DNA of 64,000 bases from CBDDIP01 sp965279405 (GTDB taxonomy: Bacteria; Actinomycetota; Acidimicrobiia; Acidimicrobiales; Ilumatobacteraceae), in NCBI GenBank assembly GCA_965279405.1, contig OZ257157.1:1-64000 (forward strand), given 5' to 3'. The notes beneath the pieces were generated by a model. It did no database searches, had not been told where the DNA came from, and was given only the letters and a program-made list of their open reading frames with translations. Position 1 is the first letter of the stretch. Each line of letters opens with the position of its first letter. A program made the translations under genes and the position numbers. Of this stretch, positions 50,504 through 57,979 are shown piece by piece.

Positions 50504-50938
50504 TCAGGCGATGAGCGGGTTGCGCGTTCGCAGCTGCGGGAAGCGACTGAAGTCGCGATCTGCGGTGAGCAATTCCCGCACACCGTGGTCGAGACAGATC
50601 GCCGCCACGCGAGCGTCGTGCACCTTCGCTCCCGTGATCTGTCCGCGGTCGAGCAGATCGGCCAGCGTGTCGAGGTGGTGGTCGTGCTCCCCGATCAGTC
50701 GCGCCGTCGGCGATCCCACCCAGGCGCGGACCTGCGCGACCGCCCGAGCGACCGGAGTGGGATCGGGCCACAGGGACGCTCTGGTGACGACCCCGATGAA
50801 CTCGTGCACGCACGGCCAGGGGATCGCCCACATCGCGCCGCCTTCGGCGAGCTCGCGCAGCGCAGCGGCGCCGGCCGCGTGGAACGGCGCTCGGAGTCGA
50901 TGCGCGTTGACGAGCACGTTGGTGTCGACGGCGATCAC
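50504..50938 (-). CDS. vapC: PIN-domain ribonuclease toxin (VapC)
   Basis: 144 residues. The acidic active site of PIN nucleases is complete: Asp in VIAVDTNVLVNA, Glu in CVHEFIGVV, Asp in KVHDARVAAI and Asp in LLTADRDFSRF. VapC toxins cut tRNA or rRNA when freed from VapB. GTG at 50938 overlaps the VapB stop as GTGA, the usual antitoxin-first order with translational coupling. A hairpin with arms GTTGCG/CGCAAC lies just after the stop (50464-50480). Confidence 0.92.
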   Translation of the reverse strand: MIAVDTNVLVNAHRLRAPFHAAGAAALRELAEGGAMWAIPWPCVHEFIGVVTRASLWPDPTPVARAVAQVRAWVGSPTARLIGEHDHHLDTLADLLDRGQITGAKVHDARVAAICLDHGVRELLTADRDFSRFPQLRTRNPLIA

Positions 50939-51174
50939 ACGCGCCCCTCGTAGATGAGCTCGAGCTTCTGCTCCCACGTCGACGAGCTCCACAGCTCGGT
51001 CGGGCCTTCACTGCCGTAGCTGAGGTCAGGCAACTCGTACCGCTCGCCGGCCGGATCCGCCAGCACGCGCCGCAACCCCTCTTCGATCAGGGCGCGCACG
51101 GTCGTGTTGCGAGCTCGCGCTGCGGCCTTGACCTCGTCGAACAACGGGTCGGCGATCTCCACCGTGGTCTTCAT
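50935..51174 (-). CDS. vapB: VapB-type ribbon-helix-helix antitoxin
   Basis: 79 residues. KTTVEIADPLFDEVKAAARARNTTVRALIEEGLRRVLAD is a ribbon-helix-helix fold: the TTVEI strand for DNA contact and two helices. The C-terminal half is acidic and would block the VapC active site. ATG at 51174 is preferred; an in-frame ATG at 51186 adds Gly-Thr-His. The start codon lies in a perfect 14-base palindrome that is probably the operator for self-repression. Confidence 0.9.
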   Translation of the reverse strand: MKTTVEIADPLFDEVKAAARARNTTVRALIEEGLRRVLADPAGERYELPDLSYGSEGPTELWSSSTWEQKLELIYEGRV

Positions 51175-51190
51175 ATGGGTACCCATACTA
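51174..51190 (-). promoter_or_regulatory. vapBC operator/promoter region
   Basis: A perfect 14-base palindrome TATGGGTACCCATA spans 51174-51187 and overlaps the vapB start codon; on the minus strand TAGTAT (51190-51185) could be the -10 box. Ribbon-helix-helix VapB proteins usually bind such palindromes together with VapC. The stop of the unknown gene at 51188 touches this site, so the promoter would lie in its 3' end. Confidence 0.6.
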
Positions 51191-51682
51191 CTGCTGCACA
51201 TCGTCCCAGGTCGACCAATCGTAGGTGTCGGCAGCCGCCCACGGGACGTCGTCCCAGTCATCCCCGTTGCCCCAGTCCACGGGGTCCGGCCCGCCGAACC
51301 GACGCGGATCCATGCGAGGCAGCAACCACAGCTCCAGCCGCATGATGGCCGTCCGCAGATCACGAAGTCGGACGTAGCGCCCACGCGAATCGCTCGTGAG
51401 GTCCTTCGGCGCGCAGTACTTCCAGACGCCACCCGCAGCATCGATGTTCAGGTAGCGACGGGTGTATGAGTGCTTGTACAGGTACAGCAGCGGCTTGCCG
51501 CGGCGCTTCAGCGCCGCCATCACCATGAAGTCGTTCGGGTTGAAGTGCTTGGCGAAGTCGGCGCCGTCGAGCGCCTTCGTCACCATGTGCAGTGGCGCAC
51601 ACCAGTGCGTGCACTCGGGCCCGATGTCGCCATCGGGGGTGATGTGGTCGCGGAACGGATCGCGTGTGCCGGTGGCGCCCAT
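51188..51682 (-). CDS. Protein of unknown function with acidic Trp-rich tail
   Basis: 164 residues from ATG 51682. A middle part CTHWCAPLHMVTKALDGADFAKHFNPNDFMVMAALKRRGKPLLYLYKHSYTRRYLNIDAAGG looks like a folded domain with conserved-looking Trp, His and Cys residues, and a last part WGNGDDWDDVPWAAADTYDWSTWDDVQQ is acidic and Trp-rich. I do not recognise the family. It lies between dnaE2 and vapBC, all on the minus strand: its start is 107 bases after the end of dnaE2, and its stop touches the vapB operator. Confidence 0.65.
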   Translation of the reverse strand: MGATGTRDPFRDHITPDGDIGPECTHWCAPLHMVTKALDGADFAKHFNPNDFMVMAALKRRGKPLLYLYKHSYTRRYLNIDAAGGVWKYCAPKDLTSDSRGRYVRLRDLRTAIMRLELWLLPRMDPRRFGGPDPVDWGNGDDWDDVPWAAADTYDWSTWDDVQQ

Positions 51683-51789
51683 GTCCAACCTCCAACAAGT
51701 CTGCGGACAGTCGAGGTCGACGAGCGACGAGCGGCGCGTGCCGTGGCGGCAGGGTACCGATGAGTTCGATCGCTGGCACCCGGCCGTGG

Positions 51790-54700
51790 TCAGCGGAAGT
51801 CGCGGCTGGCGTTGCTGGCGGGGACGGGGAGCGGGGTGAGCTCCTCGGCGATGATGTTGATGACGCCTTCGCTGCGCTCCATGCGGCCGCGCACGAGCAG
51901 CGCCGGCGCGTCGCGGGCGATGCGCCGATGTCGCGCCCAACACCCCTTGGAGACGACGACGTTCATCAGCCCGGTCTCGTCCTCGAGGCTGATGAACGTG
52001 GTGCCCTGCGCGGTCATCGGCCGCTGGCGATGGGTGACCGTGCCTGCCACCGTGATCCGGCACCCCGGCGGGCGCTCCCACAGATCGAGGCAGGTGGTGA
52101 CCCCGCGACGGGAGAGCTCGGCGCGCAGGAACTGCGTCGGGTGACCGGTGGGTGCGACGCCGGTGGCCCACAGGTCGGCGACCGCGGTCTCGATGAGATC
52201 CATCCCCGGCAGCTGCGGGGCGCGCTCCCCCGTCGCCGTGCCGGGCAACCGATCGGGCCGCGACTGCACCGCCGCGCCGACCGCCCACAACGCTTCACGA
52301 CGCTCCATGCCGAAGCACTGCTCGAACAACCCCGCAGTTGCCATCGCCTCCAGCTGTTGCAATTGCAACGAGGGCACGCCGCGCACGAGGTCCTCCAGCG
52401 ACGCGTACGGCCGACCGGCTTCGATCTCGGCCGCGAGGTCGGTGCCGATGCCGCGCACCGACCCGATGCCCAACCGCACGGCCACGTCACCGACGCTGCC
52501 CGCGCACGGCTCGAGCGTGGCGCCGGCGAGCGAGGCGTTGAGGTCGGGCGTGTGCACCTCCACGCCGTGACGGCGAGCGTCCTGCACCAACGTGTGCGGG
52601 CTCCAGAAGCCCATCGGCTGCGCGTTCAGCAGCGCCGCGCAGAACGCCGCCGGCTCGTGGAACTTGATCCACGACGACGAGTAGACGAGGTACGAGAACG
52701 AGACGCTGTGCGATTCCGGGAAGCCGTAGTTGGCGAAGGCGGCCATCTTCATGAAGATCTCGTCGGCCACCTCGCCGTGGATGCCGCGCTCGGCCATGCC
52801 CTCGTAGAGGCGGACCTTCAGCCGCTCCATCCGCGCCTTGCTGCGCTTGGATCCCATCGCCTGGCGCAGCTGATCGGCCTCGCTCGGCGTGAACCCGGCG
52901 ACGTCGATCGCCATCTGCATCAGCTGCTCCTGGAACAGCGGCACGCCGAGCGTTTTGCCGAGGCTGTTCTCCAGCAGCGGGTGCAGGTAGGTGATCGGCT
53001 CCTGCCCGTTGCGGCGGCGGATGTACGGGTGCACCGACCCGCCCTGGATGGGCCCGGGGCGGATCAGCGCGACCTCGACGACGAGGTCGTAGAACCGCCG
53101 CGGCTTCAACCGCGGCAGCGTGGCCATCTGCGCCCGGCTCTCGATCTGGAACACGCCCACCGTGTCCGCCCGGCAGAGCATGGCGTAGACGTCGTCCTCC
53201 TGCGGGATGGTGGCCAGGTCGACCTCGTAGCCGCGGTGCTCGCGGATGAGATCGACGGCGTAGTGCAGCGCGCTGAGCATGCCGAGGCCGAGCAGGTCGA
53301 ACTTGACCAGCCCGACTGCGGCGCAGTCGTCCTTGTCCCACTGCAGCACGCTGCGCTGGTCCATCCGCGCCCACTCCACCGGGCAGACCTCGATCACCGG
53401 ACGGTCGCAGATGACCATCCCACCGGAGTGGATGCCGAGGTGGCGCGGCGCGTCCTCGATCTCGGCGGCCAACTCCATCACCGACGCCGGGATGTCGTGG
53501 TCGCCCTGCCGCTCGGTGGCGGCGACGTTGCCCCATGCGTCCATCTGCTTGCTCCACGCGTCCTGCTGGCCGGGGGCGAAGCCGAGGGCGCGAGCCATGT
53601 CGCGCACCGCCGAGCGCGAGCGGTAGGTGATCACGTTGGCGACCTGCGCGGTGTGATGGCGGCCGTAGCGCCCGTAGACGTACTGGATGACCTCCTCGCG
53701 GCGGTCGCTCTCGATGTCGATGTCGATGTCCGGCGGGCCGTCGCGCTCGGGCGACAGGAAGCGCTCGAACAGCAGACCGAGCGACACGGCATCCGCCTTG
53801 GTGACGCCGAGGGCGTAGCAGACCGCGCTGTTGGCCGCGCTGCCTCGCCCCTGGCAGAAGATGTTGGCGCGGTTGCAGAACTCGACGAGGTCCCACACGA
53901 CGAGGAAGTAGCCGGCGAAGCCGAGGCCCTCGATCACCTCGAGCTCGTGGTCGATGGTGTGCCAGGCGCGGGCCCGCAACGAGAGGTCTTCGTGCGGCGC
54001 CGGCCGCTCGCCGTAGCGGTGACGGGCGCCGGCCTCGACGATGCGCCGCAGGAACTGCATCTCCGACAGGCCGTCAGGACACGGGAACGGCGGCAGGTGC
54101 GGGGCGACGAGCGAGAGGTCGAACGCAGCAGCGCGACCGATCTCGGCGGCGAGCTCGACCACGCCGGGGTAGCGCAGGAAGCGGCGAGCTTGTTCGGCCC
54201 CGCTGCGCAGGTGCGCGCCGGCGGAAGCGGGCAGCCACGGATCCAGCTCGTCGAGGCTGCGCCGGGCGCGCACCGCGGCGACCGCGGTGGCCAGCTTGCG
54301 TTGCGACGGCGTGGCGTAGTGCACGTTGTTGGTGGCCACGCACGCCACGTCGTGACGCGCCGCGAGCTCGGCGAGCGCGTCGTTGCGCACCGAGTCCATC
54401 GGGTCGCCGTGATCCCACAGCTCGACCAGCACACGGTCGCGACCGAAGGCCTCCATCAGCGCGCGCAGCTCCCGCGCCGCGGCCGATGGACCGTGCTCGA
54501 CGAGCGCGGCGGGCACCGAGCCCTTGCGACAACCGGTGAGCACCCAGGCGTGGCCGGCCAACGTGTGCGACGCATCGGCCAGCGTGAACTGCGGCGCGCC
54601 CTTCTCGCCGGCGAGGTGCCCGAGGCTCAGCGTGCGCGCCAACCGGGCGTAGCCGTCGGGCCCGTCGGCCAGCACCAAGAGGTGCTTGCCGTGCGGGTCG

Positions 54701-55236
54701 GGCAGGTGCAGCTCCGTCGGTGTCGTCACCCGCTGCTGGCGCTGCGTGTTCTCTTCGCTGCGAGCCATCCGGCCCGCGCCCCCGCCGGCCGTCAACGTGA
54801 TCTCGGCGCCGAACACGGTGGGCAGGCCGATGGCGCGGGCGGCCTCGGCGAAGCGGACGATGCCGTAAAGGCCATCGTGATCGGTGATCGCCAGCGCCTC
54901 CAGCCCGAGGCGGTGGGCCTCCTCGGCCAGCTGCTCGGGGTGCGATGCCCCGTCGAGGAAGGAGAAGTTGCTGTGGCAGTGCAGCTCGGCGTACGGGGTG
55001 GTCGGGCCGGGGCGCAGCAGCGGCTTGGTGGCGTCGGGTTCGCTCGGCTCGAAGGGCTGGCGCTTGCGGCTCCAGGCCGGCCCGTCGCCACCGGCGTTCC
55101 ACGACGGCGACCCCGGGGCGCGCCCGTTTCGACCGCGAACATCCTGCTCAGCAGTGCTGTTGGTCGGTCCAGGCGTCGATCCGGAGAGGAGCCGTTCGAC
55201 CTCTTTCCAGGGCATGTCGGGGTTGTTGAAGCCCAT
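51790..55236 (-). CDS. dnaE2: Error-prone DNA polymerase III alpha subunit
   Basis: 1148 residues of the DnaE2/ImuC type. The PHP domain begins at PYAELHCHSNFSFLDGASHPEQL; the polymerase acidic pair is PPDIDIDIESDRREEV; the middle palm/finger part contains FDLLGLGMLSALHYA and GVFQIESRAQMATL; the C-terminal part holds a helix-hairpin-helix (IGSVRGIGTDLAAEI) and an OB fold. DnaE2 makes mutagenic repair patches across damage, normally with ImuA'/ImuB, which are not neighbours here. ATG at 55236 is 14 bases from a consensus SOS box. Length is normal for DnaE2, with a 60-residue Gly/Pro/Arg-rich lead. Confidence 0.93.
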   Translation of the reverse strand: MGFNNPDMPWKEVERLLSGSTPGPTNSTAEQDVRGRNGRAPGSPSWNAGGDGPAWSRKRQPFEPSEPDATKPLLRPGPTTPYAELHCHSNFSFLDGASHPEQLAEEAHRLGLEALAITDHDGLYGIVRFAEAARAIGLPTVFGAEITLTAGGGAGRMARSEENTQRQQRVTTPTELHLPDPHGKHLLVLADGPDGYARLARTLSLGHLAGEKGAPQFTLADASHTLAGHAWVLTGCRKGSVPAALVEHGPSAAARELRALMEAFGRDRVLVELWDHGDPMDSVRNDALAELAARHDVACVATNNVHYATPSQRKLATAVAAVRARRSLDELDPWLPASAGAHLRSGAEQARRFLRYPGVVELAAEIGRAAAFDLSLVAPHLPPFPCPDGLSEMQFLRRIVEAGARHRYGERPAPHEDLSLRARAWHTIDHELEVIEGLGFAGYFLVVWDLVEFCNRANIFCQGRGSAANSAVCYALGVTKADAVSLGLLFERFLSPERDGPPDIDIDIESDRREEVIQYVYGRYGRHHTAQVANVITYRSRSAVRDMARALGFAPGQQDAWSKQMDAWGNVAATERQGDHDIPASVMELAAEIEDAPRHLGIHSGGMVICDRPVIEVCPVEWARMDQRSVLQWDKDDCAAVGLVKFDLLGLGMLSALHYAVDLIREHRGYEVDLATIPQEDDVYAMLCRADTVGVFQIESRAQMATLPRLKPRRFYDLVVEVALIRPGPIQGGSVHPYIRRRNGQEPITYLHPLLENSLGKTLGVPLFQEQLMQMAIDVAGFTPSEADQLRQAMGSKRSKARMERLKVRLYEGMAERGIHGEVADEIFMKMAAFANYGFPESHSVSFSYLVYSSSWIKFHEPAAFCAALLNAQPMGFWSPHTLVQDARRHGVEVHTPDLNASLAGATLEPCAGSVGDVAVRLGIGSVRGIGTDLAAEIEAGRPYASLEDLVRGVPSLQLQQLEAMATAGLFEQCFGMERREALWAVGAAVQSRPDRLPGTATGERAPQLPGMDLIETAVADLWATGVAPTGHPTQFLRAELSRRGVTTCLDLWERPPGCRITVAGTVTHRQRPMTAQGTTFISLEDETGLMNVVVSKGCWARHRRIARDAPALLVRGRMERSEGVINIIAEELTPLPVPASNASRDFR

Positions 55237-55250
55237 CGATCGAACGTAGA

Positions 55251-55264
55251 CGAACGCACGTTCG
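55251..55264. promoter_or_regulatory. LexA SOS box upstream of dnaE2
   Basis: CGAACGCACGTTCG fits the gram-positive/actinobacterial LexA consensus CGAACRNRYGTTCG in every position. It sits 15 bases before the dnaE2 ATG at 55236, an ideal place for repression. A wider inverted pair, CGATCGAACGT (55237-55247) and ACGTTCGATCG (55258-55268), overlaps it, so a second half-site pairing is possible. DNA damage would thus induce the mutagenic polymerase. Confidence 0.85.
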
Positions 55265-55295
55265 ATCGCAAGGGGACACGCGTGCCGACGCCGCA

Positions 55296-55392
55296 GTGGA
55301 GGGTTTGGCGCGCACCCGGGCGGGCCTGTAACCCTCCACACGCTGGCTGTGGAGGGTTCGGCGCGCACCCGGGTGGACGCCGAAGCCTCCAC
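55296..55392. repeat. 97-bp repeat, upstream copy
   Basis: Two hairpins make up the unit. The first pairs GTGGAGGGTT (55296-55305) with AACCCTCCAC (55330-55339); the second pairs GTGGAGG...TTCGGCG with CGCCGAAGCCTCCAC up to 55392. A copy of the same length with five differences lies at 56040-56136, on the other side of the GNAT gene. This copy is between the SOS box and that gene. GGCGCGCACCCGGG is the most conserved block. Confidence 0.85.
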
Positions 55393-55436
55393 TCGACGCG
55401 TTCCCACCGAGCTCCTCAGGCAGCGAGCCCGAGAGG

Positions 55437-56027
55437 ATGGCAGAGTGGCCGAGTGACCCGGATGGACCAGCCGATCGTCGTCGCCGGCACGCTCGCCGGC
55501 GGCGACAGCCCGAGGTCGACGTCGACGCCGACCTGATCCTGCGGCCGTTCCGGGCTGCGGACGCCCCCGCCGTGATCGAGGCCTTCTCGACGGCGGACAT
55601 CCAGCACTGGCACCAACGCCGCTGCGACACGGTCGCCGAGGCCACGACGTGGATCGACGGCACGCATGCCGCATGGCGAGCCGAGACGTCGCCGAGTTGG
55701 GCGATCACCGACCGCAGCGATGACGTGCTCGGCCGAGTCGGCCTCCACCTCCGGTTGGGAGAGGGAAACGCCGAGATCGGCTACTGGCTCCTGCCGGCCG
55801 GCCGGGGACGCGGGATCGCATCACGCGCCGCCATCGCCATCACGGCCTGGGCGCACGAGGTCGGCGTGCATCGCATCGAGCTCCAGCACTCCACGCGCAA
55901 CGAGCCCTCACGGCGCGTCGCCCAGCGTGCCGGCTTCGTCGAGGAGGGCATCCGGCGCAGCGCGTTGCGCCACGCCGACGGCTGGCACGACATGTGCCTG
56001 TGGTCCCACCTCGCCACCGACGCCTGA
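55437..56027 (+). CDS. GNAT-family N-acetyltransferase with doubtful N-terminus
   Basis: 196 residues from ATG 55437. Residues from about 33 onward are a normal GNAT domain of the RimJ type (LILRPFRAADAPAVIEAFS, EIGYWLLPAGRGRGIASRAAIAITAWA, NEPSRRVAQRAGFVEEGIRRSALRH). The first 27 codons read PADRRRRHARRRRQP, an Arg-rich stretch with atypical codons. In another frame the same bases read VTRMDQPIVVAGTLAGGDSP with typical codon choice, starting with GTG at 55453. A one- or two-base indel near 55520 is the simplest explanation, either a natural frameshift or an error. It is bracketed by the 97-bp repeats. Confidence 0.75.
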   Translation: MAEWPSDPDGPADRRRRHARRRRQPEVDVDADLILRPFRAADAPAVIEAFSTADIQHWHQRRCDTVAEATTWIDGTHAAWRAETSPSWAITDRSDDVLGRVGLHLRLGEGNAEIGYWLLPAGRGRGIASRAAIAITAWAHEVGVHRIELQHSTRNEPSRRVAQRAGFVEEGIRRSALRHADGWHDMCLWSHLATDA

Positions 56028-56039
56028 CGCGCTCCTGAA

Positions 56040-56136
56040 GTGGAGGGTTCGGCGCGCACCCGGGTGGGCCTGAGACCCTCCACACGCTGGCTGTGGAGGG
56101 TTTGGCGCGCACCCGGGTGGACGCCGAAGCCTCCAC
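56040..56136. repeat. 97-bp repeat, downstream copy
   Basis: Same unit and orientation as 55296-55392, with five base differences, beginning 13 bases after the GNAT stop. It is followed by a further ACCCTCCACAC (56139-56149) that pairs with GTGTGGAGGGG near 56193-56203, so a partial third copy or extra stem follows. Together the two copies make 744-bp spaced direct repeats around one gene. Confidence 0.85.
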
Positions 56137-56222
56137 CCGACCCTCCACACCAGCCCGTGCTTCCCATCGAACTCCCAGGAAGCGCGGACGGGGTGTGGAG
56201 GGGAGGGGCGCACGATCAACTC

Positions 56223-57272
56223 ATGGCAAACGAACCGGACAACCAACCGAGTGAGCCGCCCGTCGACCCACAGAACATCGACCCACAGATCTCCCGCACG
56301 CCGCCGGCGACGCCGAACCGCACTGCTCCCCCGCTGTGGTTCGGCGAACCGGCGGCGATGTGGGAACCCCCCTCCCACCACGATCTCCCGTCGGTGCCGC
56401 CGTTCGAACCGCACTGGTCTCCACACACCAGCGGTGACGAGCCGGCGACGCACTCCACAGTGACCAGCCGAACGTCCACGCGACGGCGGCACCGACGGGC
56501 CCTCCTCCCCCTGGGCGTCGCCGCCCTCTCGCTCGTGGCCGGTGCGGGTGGCGGGTGGTTCGCCGCCAGCAGCAGCAGCGCCGGTTCCACCTCGTCGACG
56601 GGTGTGCAGGCCGAGAGCGTTGCCTTCTCCGGCCAGAACCTCAGCGTGGCCGACGTCGTCAGCGCGGTGCAGGGCTCGGTGGTCTCCATCGACACCACGA
56701 TCCAGCAGCGCCAGGGCCCGTTCACCCAGACCGGCACGGCCGCCGGCACGGGCGTGGTGTACGACGACCAGGGCCACATCGTCACCAACGCCCACGTCGT
56801 CGCCGACGCCACCTCGGTCACCGTCACGCTGGCCGGCGAGACGACGGCACGAAAAGCCACCGTCGTCGCCACCGACACCGAGCACGACATCGCCGTCCTG
56901 CAGGTCGACGACACCACCGGGCTCGTGCCGGCCACGTTCGGCTCGTCATCGGCCGTGCAGGTCGGCGATCAGGTCGTCGCCATCGGCAACGCACTGGCGC
57001 TCGAAGGCGGGCTCACCGTCACGCAGGGCATCGTCTCCGCACTCGACCGTTCGATCGAGGACGAATCGGGCACGTTGTCCGGGCTCGTGCAGACCGACGC
57101 GGCGATCAGCTCCGGCAACTCCGGTGGCCCGCTGCTCAACGCTGACGGCGAGGTCATCGGCATCAACACCGCAGTCGCCGCCAGCAGCAGCAGCGTCAAC
57201 GCGGCGAACATCGGCTTCGCCATCTCCGTCGACCAGGTCCACGCCCTGGTCGAGCAGCTGCTCGCCGGCTGA
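56223..57272 (+). CDS. Membrane-anchored HtrA/DegP-like serine protease without PDZ domain
   Basis: 349 residues. An 85-residue Pro/Ser/His-rich cytoplasmic part precedes one membrane segment (LLPLGVAALSLVAGAGGGWFAAS); the S1C protease domain follows (about 145-345). The catalytic triad is visible: His in TNAHVVAD, Asp in TEHDIAVLQV and Ser in SSGNSGGPLLN. The chain ends right after the protease domain, where other HtrA proteins have a PDZ domain. ATG at 56223 is the only sensible start. Likely role: quality control of exported proteins. Downstream is a hairpin at 57331-57381. Confidence 0.9.
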   Translation: MANEPDNQPSEPPVDPQNIDPQISRTPPATPNRTAPPLWFGEPAAMWEPPSHHDLPSVPPFEPHWSPHTSGDEPATHSTVTSRTSTRRRHRRALLPLGVAALSLVAGAGGGWFAASSSSAGSTSSTGVQAESVAFSGQNLSVADVVSAVQGSVVSIDTTIQQRQGPFTQTGTAAGTGVVYDDQGHIVTNAHVVADATSVTVTLAGETTARKATVVATDTEHDIAVLQVDDTTGLVPATFGSSSAVQVGDQVVAIGNALALEGGLTVTQGIVSALDRSIEDESGTLSGLVQTDAAISSGNSGGPLLNADGEVIGINTAVAASSSSVNAANIGFAISVDQVHALVEQLLAG

Positions 57273-57330
57273 GCTCGACGGGCCGAGAGCGACGCCATCC
57301 TCCCTGGCCCTCTCCGGCCCGACGACAACC

Positions 57331-57381
57331 GAACCGGGTGTTCGCGCTGGTCTCCCGCCCCCAGCACGAACACCCGGTTCG
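57331..57381. terminator. Hairpin downstream of the HtrA-like gene
   Basis: GAACCGGGTGTTCG (57331-57344) pairs with CGAACACCCGGTTC (57367-57380), and the stem continues inward with a bulge as CTGG/CCAG around a 10-base loop. It is 58 bases after the protease stop and before the sigma-factor gene. No T-tract follows. Confidence 0.7.
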
Positions 57382-57448
57382 TCATTCACCGCCAAGAATT
57401 CTGGGATGCTGCGACGGAGATGACCGTTGCCGAACGATGGAGTGAGCA

Positions 57449-57979
57449 GTGAGCTCGCCCACCGCCTTCCTGGAGCTGTACGACCTGGCGCTGCCGCAGG
57501 TCTTCGGCTACCTGTCGCGCCGGTGCGAGAGCACGGCCGTCGCCGAGGACCTCACCGCCGAGACCTTCCTCGCCGCCGTTGCCGCAACGCAGCGCCGCCC
57601 ACCGGCCGACCTCGACGTCGGTTGGTTGATCGGCACCGCTCGCCACAAGCTGGTCGACCACTGGCGTCGCACCGGCCGGCAACGCGAGGCGCTTGCCGAG
57701 CTGTGGGATGACAACGCCACCACCGAGCACGCGCCGGACGAGGGACCGTTGGAGGTCGAACGCACACGGGAGGTGCTGTCGATGTTGATGCCGCAGCACC
57801 GTGCCGTGCTCACCCTTCGCTACCTCGACGGGATGAACGTGCCCGAGGTGGCCGACGCACTCGACCGATCGGTGCACGCCACCGAGTCGTTGCTGATGCG
57901 CGCCAAGACCGCCTTCCGAGCCGTGCACGACACGCTCGTCCAGGAAGCCGACAACAACAGACATGGAGGTGCCCGATGA
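57449..57979 (+). CDS. ECF-type RNA polymerase sigma factor
   Basis: 176 residues with only sigma-2 and sigma-4 regions. LPQVFGYLSRRCESTAVAEDLTAETFLAAVA is region 2 (core binding and -10 reading), and MPQHRAVLTLRYLDGMNVPEVADALDRSVHATESLLMRAKTAFR is region 4 (-35 reading). GTG at 57449 is preceded by GGAG at a proper distance. Its stop overlaps the ATG of the next gene (ATGA). No classic anti-sigma gene with a zinc or membrane domain follows; the partner is the double-VOC protein. Confidence 0.9.
   Translation: MSSPTAFLELYDLALPQVFGYLSRRCESTAVAEDLTAETFLAAVAATQRRPPADLDVGWLIGTARHKLVDHWRRTGRQREALAELWDDNATTEHAPDEGPLEVERTREVLSMLMPQHRAVLTLRYLDGMNVPEVADALDRSVHATESLLMRAKTAFRAVHDTLVQEADNNRHGGAR

Noticed and set aside
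51790..55236. Replicative DnaE1 polymerase
   Set aside because: The adjacent SOS box, the Gly/Pro-rich lead and the overall length fit DnaE2 better; DnaE1 would not be expected under LexA control.
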